A stretch of DNA of 64,000 bases from Mytilus trossulus (Eukaryota > Mollusca > Bivalvia > Mytilida > Mytilidae), in the NCBI RefSeq assembly GCF_036588685.1, contig NC_086375.1:8053916-8117915 (forward strand). The letters are read 5' to 3'. Positions 35,301 to 45,766 of this stretch are shown here, piece by piece. The position numbers and the translations under genes are program-made. Each line of letters opens with the position of its first letter. The first letter of the stretch is position 1. Below the pieces are notes generated by a model. That model was not told the DNA's origin. It was given only the letters and a program-made list of their open reading frames with translations, and did no database searches.

Positions 35301-36992
35301 CTAATCTTTCAGCCTCTCCCCGAGGTTAGTGAGAACATGTCGTAGCTCTGTCGTACTGATATATCCCTTACCTTCATAATTAATTTGTCCGTCTCCCGTC
35401 AGATCTGCTTCTCGTATCATCTCGTCAACCTCCTCATCTCTCAGTCTCTCTCCGAGGTTAGTGAGAACATGTCGGAGCTCTGCCGCACTGATATAACCAT
35501 TGCCTTCTTTATCAAACACTCGGAATGCATCTTTTATTTCATCTTCACTGCTGATATCACGTTGATGGCGCTTAAACATGGCGAGAAATTCTGCATATAC
35601 TGCAAACCCTGTGCCTAATAATGTAAATTTGATTACGTTTCAAAACACATTTTAAGAACTTGCTCATATAAACATTTACTTCATATTCGATTTAATCTAC
35701 AATATGAAACCCTTAATTAAGCTCTTTAGAGAAATCTCGCTTCTCGCTGATGACTAGAGTGATTTCGTAAAATAAAAATTCTCATGCGTTACGTATTCTA
35801 AACGATATTTCGTTATAGAGAAACACAGAAATAACAACAATTTTGTGTTCTAAAATCAACTTTGTATAGCAATCTTGTAGCAACTGTTAGATGAGAGCAG
35901 ATCTTAAAAGCGCATTCCATTCGCGTATAAATTTTTTATTTTTTTTATATATCGTTTCTGATGTATTTACGTCAATTAGCTTTCTTTTCTATAGAAAATC
36001 ACAAGACGACAGCATCGTTTTCAAGTAAACTCCATGATTACAAGAGTTATCATACCTCTGACATCAACCTCCCGAATCATCAGTTGAACCTCTTCTTCTG
36101 AAGGATTAAGACCTAGTGATCGTACTGCCTGGCCAACTTTATCATTGGCAATTTTACCTTCATTTTTCAAATCGAATAATGTGAAGGCCTCACGAACCTC
36201 TGAAAAAAAGGCCATTGCAACTTTTTCATTTTATACCTTACTTTGCATTTTAAAATATAATAATGTCAGTAACATTTATAAAAATTAAAATAAATATACA
36301 ACTTATTCCAATACCGCTGCCGAATTTATTTTATTCATTCTAATAATTACCAGCGGCAAATATTACATGATTTAAGGGACTTCAATTGAAGATATCCTGT
36401 GTTGTAACAGACTATCAAGCAGTTTGGGGTTCTCTATGTGCTTTCTCACAAGGTACCACTACACAGGAAAATATGCCATCTTACGGGACAGATTGCTTTC
36501 TTTCTAAATTCGATCCAATCGTGCAACATTTACGCTATTACGGTAATACAGAAAATATAAATTTTGACTGAGTATTTGGTTAGACAGTGTCACGGTTCAA
36601 ACCAATGAATCCTCTCTGTTTTCTCATCTATCACTCACAGTCAGACGAGTATACAACTAAGAAACCTTTCAGTCTCTATATGATGATGTTTAGTCAAAAC
36701 AATTTGAAACTATTATAAACGGAATGAAACAGGATATGTATTTACTAGTATTTGTAAAAAGAACTTGATATAGAAATGCACGAAACTCCATGAAATGTTC
36801 GAATTTCTGGGAAAAATAGAACATATGGAAAAAGCTTCATCAAATTCAAGATAGTATATATATGGTACTTTTTTTAGTAAGTGGTTTCACGGATGAACCC
36901 GGTTTCGAACATGTATATATATAGTGGGTTGGAAAAACTATCGCTGTTTTAAAATTCCTACCTTTTAATTGTTCATCGGAAAGTTTATCACC
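29397..36992 (-). CDS. Calmodulin-like EF-hand protein (148 codons visible; ATG exon not located)
   Basis: Putative calcium-sensor of the calmodulin family. Minus-strand exons, 5' to 3': 36992-36962 (31 nt), 36199-36056 (144 nt), 35614-35372 (243 nt), 29425-29397 (29 nt, TGA at 29399-29397). Sizes and phases equal vertebrate CALM exons 2, 3, 4+5 (107+136) and the last coding segment. With an initiator Met the product is 149 aa, calmodulin's length. It reads [19 protein letters not shown] at the N terminus, contains [17 protein letters not shown], and ends [10 protein letters not shown] (calmodulin: EEFVQMMTAK). Loops: EF1 [12 protein letters not shown] (Lys at 12) and EF2 [12 protein letters not shown] lack calcium ligands; EF3 is near-canonical; EF4 [12 protein letters not shown] has Thr at position 3. 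A divergent paralogue rather than calmodulin itself. The last intron carries a self-derived array (33290-35371). CEP128 is divergent to it. Confidence 0.85.
29963..31030. repeat. Hairpin-headed repeat element with tandem core, copy 1
   Basis: Begins with the hairpin GTCGAG..CTGCAA..TTGCAG..AGCTTG (29965-29996), continues with ccggtggcggtgg and five to six imperfect units of 130-160 bp (each with GACCTCATTTTCATGGTTCA), and ends aagaaggcga ... gtgtgcactcttgt. Collinear with 39924-41029 in the same orientation. It lies in the last intron of the calmodulin-like gene. Confidence 0.85.
31126..32020. repeat. Minisatellite, 29 bp unit, about 30 copies
   Basis: Consensus ttgtttgtagggctgtctt followed by gttttcggtg. 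Because 29 is not a multiple of 3 and the unit lacks stops on the plus strand, all frames tend to stay open; this explains the Cys-rich 167-codon frame at 31184-31687, which is not a gene. Units at the left are more diverged. It lies in the last intron of the calmodulin-like gene. Confidence 0.92.
32021..33289. other. Intronic stretch between two tandem arrays
   Basis: Holds a short GC-rich segment (32025-32070, acgcccgggcgggcgt) directly after the 29 bp minisatellite and a solitary element head (GTCGAGCCTGTGATT at 32316, followed by AAGCGAGATAAAGCGG). The rest is AT-rich with no convincing exon. Confidence 0.5.
33290..35371 (-). repeat. Tandem array of about 16 copies (about 131 bp) derived from the calmodulin-like gene's own exon
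   Basis: Directly downstream of the 243 nt exon the intron is made of tandem copies of its second half (the CALM exon-5 equivalent). Counting the GTCCGTC/GTCGGTC marker gives copies at about 33419, 33549, 33681, 33811, 33943, 34076, 34205, 34336, 34466, 34599, 34731, 34863, 34993, 35122 and 35253, with the true exon copy at 35386 and a truncated unit near 33300. Spacing is 129-133 bp. Units read [19 protein letters not shown] and [14 protein letters not shown]. Many carry a GAAG/GTAAG-type donor at the unit end. Frameshifts (a 2 bp loss in the GAGCTCTGCCG segment, 1 bp gains) and stops (KD-stop in the first unit) break most units, so they are unlikely to add coding sequence. Confidence 0.92.
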
Positions 36993-37234
36993 CTGAAAAA
37001 GTAAAGTTTTTAATATACTATTCTTCGTTTTAGAATAATGCATTGAAAATGAATTAAAAACATAACACTGACGTAAGAACCTATTGTCCCCTTTCCAAAG
37101 TATAGGGAGAGGGGGAAACTTTGTTACTGTACTACTGCCTCATGATATTGCGATCTATATATTTTTATTTAGAGAGTATCTATAACCATGTTAAAGCTGA
37201 TTTTGTTCGTGTTGTATTTTGTATTGTACTTGTT

Positions 37235-38300
37235 GTCGAGCCTTCGACTTTAGTCGAAAAAGCGAGACATAGCGATCCTACTTTCCGTCGGCGTCGGCGT
37301 CGTCGTCGGCGGCGTCCACAAATATTCACTCTGTGGTTAAAGTTTTTAAAATTTTAATAACTTTCTTTAACTATACTGGATTTCTACCAAACTTGGACAG
37401 AAGCTTGTTTATGATCATAAGATAGTATCCAGAAGTGAATTTTGTAAAAATAAAATTCCATTTTTTCAGTATTTTACTTATAAATGGACTTAGTTTTTCT
37501 GCCGGTAAACATTACATTCACTCTGTGGTTAAAGTTTTTAAAATTTGAATAACTTTCGTAAACTATCCTGGGTTTGTACCAAACTTGGACAGAAGCTTGT
37601 TTATGATCATAAGATTGTATCCAGAAGTAAATTTTTTAAAAATAAATTTCCATTTTTTCCGTATTTTACTTATAAATGGACTTAGTTTTTCTGCTGGGAA
37701 ACATTACATTCACTCTGTGGTTAAAGTTTTTGAAATTTTAATAACTTTCTTAAACTATACTGGATTTCTACCAAACTTGGACAGAAGCTTGTTTATGATC
37801 ATAAGATAGTATCCAGAAGTAAATTTTTTAACAATAAATTTAAATTTTTTCAGTATTTTACTTTTAAATGGACTTAGATTTTCTGCCAGGAAACAACACA
37901 TGCACTTTGTAGTTAAAGTTTGAATTTTTTTAATAACTTTCTTCTTTCCTATACCATTTTGGATTTGTACCAAACTTGGACAGAAGCTTTTTTATGATCA
38001 AAAGCTAGTATCGAGAAGGAAATTTTGTTAAAATTTTGTACCTGTGTATCTGTATTTTACTTATAAATGGACTTAGTTTTTCTTCCAGTTAACATTACAT
38101 ACAGTCTGCAGTTAAAGTTTTAAAACATTTATTAGATTCATAAACTATCTTGGATTTTTACCAAACCTGGACAGAAGCTTTTTACGATCAAAAGATAGTA
38201 TCAACAGGAATAATTTTATTGATTTTTTTCCTCATTTTTGTTGAGCCTGTGATTAACAGCAAAAGTAGGCGAGACACTGGGTTCCGCGGAACCCTTACGA
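37235..38300. repeat. Hairpin-headed repeat element with about 192 bp tandem core
   Basis: Head hairpin GTCGAGCC-TTCGACT-TTA-GTCGAA-AAAGCGAGAC (37235-37267), then tcggcgtcggcgtcgtcgtc, then four to five units starting near 37331, 37523, 37715, 37905 and 38105 (TCTGTGGTTAAAGTTTTT, ACCAAACTTGGACAGAAGCT). It ends after a second head-like module (38240-38275) and the perfect palindrome GGGTTCCGCGGAACCC at 38279-38294. No long genuine ORF. The layout resembles bivalve pearl/Helentron-type elements with tandem cores, by analogy only. Confidence 0.8.
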
Positions 38301-39923
38301 ATTTTTTTTGAGTTTGATAAACAATTTCAAATGTGATGGTTGTCCTCGAATTGAATGGTCTATATCACCAAGAGCGTGTTTCAATTGAATTCAGAAATTC
38401 CACGATAGAATGTTGCATCCTCTTTTGTCGAATTGATTTCGGTATAGCTTCGCTTTTGTTCATCTGAGTGAAACATGCAAATAGAGATGATATTGTTCTT
38501 ATATCATTTCATCTCTCTTGTATTTTTCTATGGATATTTTTTTCCCCAAATTCATCTTTGTCCAGCTTGCTCAACGAAACTTTTATTCATATTTATCCTG
38601 CAATCCAATATTTATCGAAAATATAAAATGCATTTGTACTTGCTACGAAACAGGAGAATGAAAAGCTCGGAGAGCCTAGTTTTCTCAGGCTGTTTCTAAA
38701 GTTCGTCAAATAAATGATATTATTTTTCGACACAGTACGTATACTGTATTATTAAGGACATCAGTTTATCAAGAACATTTAAGATAAAACGGATACTAGA
38801 TATTGACATAACAATCATATATGTATGTAAGTGATAAATACCAACATTTTTTTTTAATATAAAATCTTTATCAGGTGAATATGTGTGCTATGATAGGACC
38901 CTATATATTTTGCATTCGTGATTGGTTAAAAGTCAATATAAAGTATTACAAATTATATCTACCCCTTCTAGTGTGGAAAACTAAATTATATATATATATA
39001 TATGATACTTTGTCACGTATCACCTCTGGGTTTATTACAAGACATTTTTAGGGATATTAAGATGATAACACAATATTGACCCCTATTTTTTACATTTATA
39101 CTCTTTCAGTATGTTTGTTTTGTTCATGCATCGTTGACAATGTAATGGAATTTGATGCGATTGTCATAGAAGTGAGAGGTTTAGCTAGCTATATATAAAA
39201 CCAGATTCAATCCACCATTTTCTTCATTAGAAAATGCCTGTGCCAGGTCAGGAATATGACAGTTGTTATCCATTCGTTTGATGTGTTTGGACTTTTGATT
39301 TTATACTTTCCTTTTTGAATTTTCCTCGGAGTTCAGTATTTTTGTGTTTTTACTTTTTAATAGGTGTCCAACAATTCTGTATTCTTTATTTTCTAAAGCA
39401 ATATTCCTCAATTCTATATATGTTTGCCCATTCTTCTCTTTTTTTAATTGTATGGCCTGCTTTTCTTTTGTGTTGGCCTACTATATGTAGTAGTAGTCCT
39501 GCCCCATTATTCTTATTCGTTGTGTTAAAAATGACTTTTTGTTCATTCAATATTCAGTAGATTTTCTTGTATTCTAACTATCTTACACGGAAGGATCTGA
39601 GCCATCATATTCAAAAGTGAACGTCGAACCACACCCATTTTTTTGTGGGCCCTTCGCCTAAATGGCTTTCTCTTTTTGAAAATCATGGATTCGACGCTTA
39701 ATTATGTTGAAAAATTGAAAACATACATACCATGACACCTGGTCTGTCTACATATATTTGATCCTGAAATGTACCAAAACACACCCAGTGAATTCCATAC
39801 AATTAAAATGTGCATTGTGATATTCATATCAGGCACTGATTTAGTTAAAAATATGTACGTATACCTAAACTTATATACAAATTAACTATACTAATTGTAT
39901 TACATATTTTGATGACCAGTTTT
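38301..39923. other. AT-rich spacer
   Basis: Includes an (AT)n run near 38989-39003 and a segment at 39230-39360 (gtcaggaatatgacagttgt) that resembles 3' tails of interspersed elements. No gene is evident on either strand. Confidence 0.4.
39731..39740 (-). other. Weak candidate for the ATG exon of the calmodulin-like gene
   Basis: Calmodulin genes usually place intron 1 directly after the ATG. On the minus strand the sequence GGTGTCATG followed by GTATGTATGT (ATG at 39733-39731) fits an ATG at a splice donor in the right phase. Such a short match can arise by chance; another ACAG/GTAAGA donor lies near 41349. Confidence 0.2.
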
Positions 39924-41029
39924 TGTCGAGCCTGCAACTTTTGTTGCAGAAAGCTCGACATAGGGATAGTGATCCGGCGGCGGCGGCTACGGCGGCGGCG
40001 GCGGTGTTAGCTCACTTCTTAAAAGCTTTATGTTTTAGACAGTAGAAGACCTGGATGCTTCATACTTTGTATATAGATGCCTCATGTTACGAAGTTTCCG
40101 TCAGTCACATGTCCAATGTCCTTGACCTCATTTTCATGGTTCAGTGACCACTTGAAAAAAAAAGTTAAGATTTTTTGTAATGTTGAATTATCTCTTATTA
40201 TTAGTGATAGGATTACTATATTTGGTATGTGCGTACCTTGCAAGGTCCTCATGCCCGTCAGACAGTTTTCACTTGACCTCGACCTCATTTCATGGCTCAG
40301 TGAGCAAGGTTAAGTTTTGGTGGTCAAGTCCATATCTCAGATACTATAAGCAATAGGGCTAGTATATTCGGTGTATGGAAGGACTGTAAGGAGTACATGT
40401 CCAACTGGCAGGTGTTATCTGACCTTGACCTCATTTTCATGGTTCAGTGGTTATAGTTAAGTTTTTGTGTTTTGGTCTGCTTTTCTCATACTTTATGCAA
40501 TAGGTCTACTATATTTGTTGTATGGAATGATTGTAAGGTGAACATGTCTAGCGGACAGATGTCTTCTGACCTTGACCTCATTTTCATGGTTCAGTGGTCA
40601 AAGTTAAGTTTTTCAGTTTTGGTCTTTTTATCTAATACTATACGCCATAGGTCAACTATATTAAGTGTATGGGAATGTTTAATGATCTATATATTAGTCC
40701 CACAGGTTTTATTTGACCTTGACCTCATTTTCACGGTTCATTGCTCCATGTTAATTTTTTGTGTTTTGGTCTATTTTTCTTTAACTATAAGTATTAGGTC
40801 AACTTTATTTGTTTTATGGAAGCATTGTTAGCTGTACATGTCAGCCTGGCATGGTTCATCTGACCTTAATGACCTCATTTTCATGGTTCATTGGTCTTTG
40901 TTTAGTTATTTTGGTTCATGTAACGTTTATGTGAGTTGTAATATAGCTTTATATATACTTAGGACTATCCACATAATATCGACAATGATTAGTAAAGAAG
41001 GCGAGACATTTCAATGTGTGCACTCTTGT
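39924..41029. repeat. Hairpin-headed repeat element with tandem core, copy 2
   Basis: Head GTCGAGC-CTGCAAC-TTTT-GTTGCAG-AAAGCTCGAC (39925-39959) is an almost perfect two-part stem, followed by a (CGG)n-like run and the same tandem core as 29963-31030, ending gtgtgcactcttgt at 41029. TGACCTTGACCT occurs three times. Confidence 0.85.
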
Positions 41030-41737
41030 TGTAATCAGCATTATTTATAGGTATACCAAAGAAGCACTTTTCCATCAACTCAATAGTTTATTGCAAAATA
41101 TGGATTGAAATGCTGTATCAGTATGCAATAACATGCAGATAACATGCAGATGCATAAGATTGGGTGTAAACGATTGAAGCCATGTATAAATTACAGATAG
41201 CTTATATCTAATACTGTCTTCGTTTTTACTTTCCGTAGCACATTAACATTATTATAATTGTAAGTATTCCTTTTTTAAATGTGAGTTGATATGAATGAAT
41301 AATACTTATATTTAGTATTTTTGTACAATGAAAAACGGAAATCTTACCTGTTCGACTTAGAGCAGAGCTTTATCCATTAATATCTTGACAATGATAACCC
41401 GAGACAGATAGCCATGGTCAAAGTTCATTAACTGATACAGGTATGTAAAACTGTAATGTGTAACAGTTTTATCAATTTCCTTCTCCATATTTTGTTTGAT
41501 TAAAGTACATAGAAACACATCTGAAACTTATCAAAAGCTAATGGTTTTGCTAGGCGTTGGGGACACTGCACAGAAAAATTATTCCGCGTCACAATCATTC
41601 ATTACATTGAAGATATGGTGTCCTTTGGCAAACTCGTCTAATTCAAGTCCCATTTGCCGTCTGGTAACATGGACCCTTTTTTCCTTTAGCACAACATTGT
41701 GAAATCTGTAAATTTGTGGAAGAAAAAAATTGTTCTC

Positions 41738-41815
41738 CCCTCGACGTGATTCGAACTAATGTTATTGGGATAGGCGAGACAAGCGCTGTACATCACTCGA
41801 CCACCTAGACTAAAC
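41738..41815 (-). repeat. tRNA-like sequence, probably a degenerate tRNA or SINE head
   Basis: On the minus strand it has a box-A-like TGGTCGAGTGATGTACAG and a box-B-like AGTTCGAATCAC at tRNA spacing, followed by GTCGAGGGGAGA. The acceptor and T stems do not pair well, so it is unlikely to be a functional tRNA. Confidence 0.45.
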
Positions 41816-42544
41816 TAAAAATTCAACTTTATGAAGCCTACTAGTAGTGTTACCTTTCCTCGTCAGTAGAAACTAGAGTCGTAACACAGTACATAATATA
41901 TTAGGCATGGAATAGATTGCAGATTATCTATCGTAAAATTTGTAAATCATCGTTAAAAAAATCAAGATGATTGAAAAGTTCGTCTAAACAAGTGTCAACT
42001 CTACGACAGATTCATCATTGCACTGGATCACCAGAGGTATAAATAGAAGTTTATAAAAAGGACCAGTAAGCAAATTTTATATATACTGTCCGGGGATTTT
42101 CTTTACTAACTTTAGTATAGAAAGTCACTAGCTGATACTCGTCTAGAAAAACGATGTATAATAATCTATCATGTACTGCGCAGATAACGAAAAAATATAC
42201 GTCTAAAGATTTGCACTACGGTACTAGATGGTAATAGTATACCGGAAGATGATGTTTTAATTCAAAGTTGTGTTGACAAATAATTATGCTTAACAGATAG
42301 CCTTGGTGAGAGATTACTATATTAAAAGATTTGCATGAATTGACCAGTTGGTGGGTTTTTTTTTTGTATAGAAGAAGATAGTAAATGTAGATTTTCAAGT
42401 TTTTCTATCAGAGTCATTTTTAATTATGACATTCTTTTTTCGCTTTGAAACATTACTGATATGTGACACCATTTTAAATCTCTCTTTCGGTCGGTTGAAG
42501 CATATTGACAAATATAATGCTTCCCATGCTAAAATTTGCAAAAT

Positions 42545-43310
42545 AATTATCAAAAATTCTCTAAAACCGATATGATCAAGATTCTTGATTGACAACAAAT
42601 TTGTTACGTTCGGAGGACGTGTTTTTCAATAGACTGTCGGCATCCCAATGGGAACAAACTGTGCCCCTCTACTTGCCGACTTGTTTCTTTATTATTATGA
42701 GGCTGACTTCATGCAGGAACTTCTTAGGAAGAAAGATAAGATGATAGCAATATCCTTAACTCTACTTTCCGCTATATAGATGACGTTCTTTCACTTAACA
42801 TTTCAAAATTTGGTGACTATGTGGAACGCATCTATTCCATCGAATTGGAAATAAGGGATATTACAGATACAGTTAAGTCGGCTTCATATCTTGACTCACA
42901 TCTAGAAATTGACAATGAAGGTCGGTTAATTGAAGACAAAACTTTACGACAAAAGAGATGATTTCAGCTTTCCAATTGTGAACTTTCCATTTCTAAGTAG
43001 CAACATTCCAGCAGCACCTGCATACGGGGTATACATCTCCCCGTGAATTGATACGATGATATTCCCGTGCTTGCATTTCCTATCGTGATTTCTTGATAGA
43101 GGGTTACTGCTCACAAGGAAGCTATTAAACCAAGAGTTCCAAATGGTAAAGTTGAAATTATCCCTTCGTAAATTTTACGGACGCCATCACGAGTTGGTTG
43201 ACTATTATGGAATAACCGTTTCACAAATGATATCGGATACGTCGCAACTACAATCCCTTTCCCTTTCATGAATATGACCTACCGAATTAGACTATTTACC
43301 GGATTTGTAA
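42545..43310 (+). mobile_element. Penelope-like element reverse transcriptase remnant
   Basis: Frame-shifted translation gives VGIPMGTNCAPLLADLFL (from about 42636), the catalytic RYIDDVLSL block (42769-42795), SASYLD.HLEIDNEGRL, NFPFLSSNIPAAPAYGVYIS and KLLNQ, in the order known for Penelope-type reverse transcriptases. Stops and indels show that it is dead. Both N-terminal sequence and any GIY-YIG endonuclease are missing. It lies between the calmodulin-like gene and CEP128. Confidence 0.8.
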
Positions 43311-43600
43311 TCACATAAGCAACACGACGGGTGCCACATGTGGAGCAGGATCTGCTTACCCTTCCGGAGCACCTGAGATCACCCCGGCTACTGTTTTGGT
43401 GGGGTTTGTGTTGTTTTTCTTTAGTTTTCTATGTTGTGTCATGTGTACTATTGTTTTTCTGTTTGTCTTTTTCATTTTTAGCCATGGCGTTGTCAGTTTG
43501 TTTTAGATTTATGAGTTTGACTGTCCCTTTGGTATCTTTTGTCCCTCTTTTATCACAGATCCGTCAATAAGAGACCGTTGTATTTGAATCTTAGTTTATC
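43311..43600 (+). repeat. 3' tail of the Penelope-like element or associated repeat
   Basis: Contains gtgccacatgtggagcagga and gttgtcagtttgttttagat; a related but diverged block occurs at 46735-47015, where no reverse transcriptase is attached. Confidence 0.55.
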
Positions 43601-43639
43601 TTGTTTTTCGGTTCATGTTGAAATTGCTGGTTGACCAAT

Positions 43640-44140
43640 CATAAGTAAGTTTACAAAACCGACGACAGGTGCTCGATGGCGGTCGCCGATGTAAACAAAA
43701 CATGCCTGGACTGATCGATCCAAAATAATCTTTTGTCCGTAGCATCCTAAAAACCCCTGCCCCAACTAAAAATAATAAATTATGAATCTCAAATTGAAAT
43801 TTTATTTTTATCTATGCTAACTTTAAATTAATGTCTGTGTTCAAATTAATAAAAGACGGACTTTTCAAATTTAAAATTTTTACTGTCCTGGATATAAATA
43901 TCTAATTAAAATATAGATATAATTTGTGACATTTTATCTGTATCCTTTAATTAGATTAATTAATTAGAGAGTAAGGTGTGAATTATTTATTTAATTAATC
44001 CTATTGATTGTTAATTAAGTTTATGGCAATTATCTGATCAGTGTTTGTGACTGAACTGCCACCATACGTGAACAAGATCGGGCATGCAAGATTCAACAAT
44101 TTGTAGTGACGAGACGGTGTACAAAATTGAAGGTGGGATT
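43640..44140 (+). promoter_or_regulatory. Possible CEP128 promoter and non-coding first exon
   Basis: This stretch is richer in CG dinucleotides than its surroundings at its two ends (43660-43700, 44070-44120) and non-repetitive. A possible first-exon donor is TGAAG/GTGGGA at 44132. The first located coding exon begins with an acceptor at 45737, so an upstream exon must exist. Its placement here is a guess. Confidence 0.2.
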
Positions 44141-45737
44141 TAGAATATTATTATCTATGAACATATACTGATTTTGGGATGTAGTTATCAATTGTGTTGC
44201 ATTTAGTTGACTTTGGATACAATTTTGCTGTTTTATGGTGCTTAATTTGCAGAAAATATTTGAAATATATAGGTAAGGAAAGGAAAATAAAGTAGTACAC
44301 CATTGTATTTGATGATGTACATTTATATAATGTATGTTATATGCAAACCATAGTACATATTTTAAATTTTAGAGCTGCAGAAATAAACAGAAATGAATTC
44401 TTTCTACATGTTCTAGTATGATGGATATATCCAGGAATGGCTAGCATGGAATGTAAACAAAAAAATGTTACCATGATGGCTTACTATGTCTTGGTGATGG
44501 TTTTGAATGAAACTAAGGTTTTTTAAGTGGAATTATCTTAAAAACATGATACATGTTTGCAAAATATCACAGTATAATATTATTTTTATTTAAATATTGA
44601 AGATGGTTGAAACATTTACATGGAATAGTAAACATTTATAAGTTGACCTGATTAATTTTCACCTGTCCTGTACTAGCCAGTAGTTGATACATATTTTCCA
44701 TCTGAAATTTGTAAACAGGCAATAATCACGATACTATGACATATTCAGTCTTTAGTATGTTAGTAGAAATAGTTATGTACATGAAATTAGACAATAACTG
44801 AAGGTTTATTTTTTTTTCATTCTGATCTCAACAACTATATTATATTTATTATTTAGTTGTTGTATTTCTACTCATAAAAAATATAAATCTATCTAATTAA
44901 AAAAGAAAGATGGACCAAAGATGTTCCTCCACTATCATGACTATTCACTGTTTGATTTTCAAAATTTGTCTGTTCTTTGTAAACTTGGTACTGCACATGT
45001 AAACTTGGTACTGCAAATATAAGATACTAAGTACATATTTGTGTAGATATACATTGTACATGTATGAAAGAAACTTATATAATCCAAGAAGAAAGAAAAA
45101 AAACCAACCCAAACATAGTTACAAATAGAGCTTGGTCATTATCATGGCCCAAAGTAAGAGATGGCTCCACAGCCTTGATGCATGTACATTTCTAACATGT
45201 CATTCATGTCTAAGAATGTATTAGAAGGCCATATTGATAAGACATAACATATGTAATAATCAATTTATGAATACCAAAAACATAATCATGATAATACTGA
45301 CATTGAATCATTTACACCAAAAATGAAAAAAAGATGTCCAGAAAATGTTTGAAGTCTGGATTTTAGCAAGCATAATAAAAATATGTCGTGTATGTAGGGT
45401 ACCGGTACACCATGAAAAATATCTGGTGATTCTGAATGAAGATGATTGTACACTGCAGTTTCCTCTGTCTTTGACTAATAGTATTTTCTCCTTGCTCTTA
45501 AGTATAAGTTGTTATAAACATGATAAATGTAATTTGAATAATAATCATGATATTCACATTATATTCTAAAAGCAAATCTCACTAAGTTGAAAAACTCTGT
45601 TTCTCATTGTTGATGGTTTTATCAACAAAAAATACATGTCAACAGTATTTTTTTTTCTAAATACATAACATGCTAATTGCTTCAATATATATTTAAGACC
45701 TAATACATAATTTCATTTTTTTTGGTTTTGTTTACAG
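44141..45737. other. AT-rich sequence before the first CEP128 coding exon
   Basis: No exon is seen. A 22 bp direct repeat (tgtaaacttggtactgca) lies at about 44980-45020. Confidence 0.4.
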
Positions 45738-45744
45738 ATTTGAT

Positions 45745-45765
45745 ATGAACCACAGAATGACATAA
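45745..45765 (+). promoter_or_regulatory. Six-codon upstream ORF ending one base before the CEP128 start
   Basis: ATG AAC CAC AGA ATG ACA TAA in the 5' untranslated part of the first located exon; one A separates the TAA from the main ATG. It could dampen initiation or allow reinitiation at the main start. Confidence 0.5.
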
Positions 45766-45766
45766 A

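Noticed and set aside
40077..40313. Overlapping open frames on both strands
   Set aside because: Lie in the dispersed tandem-core repeat shared with 29963-31030.
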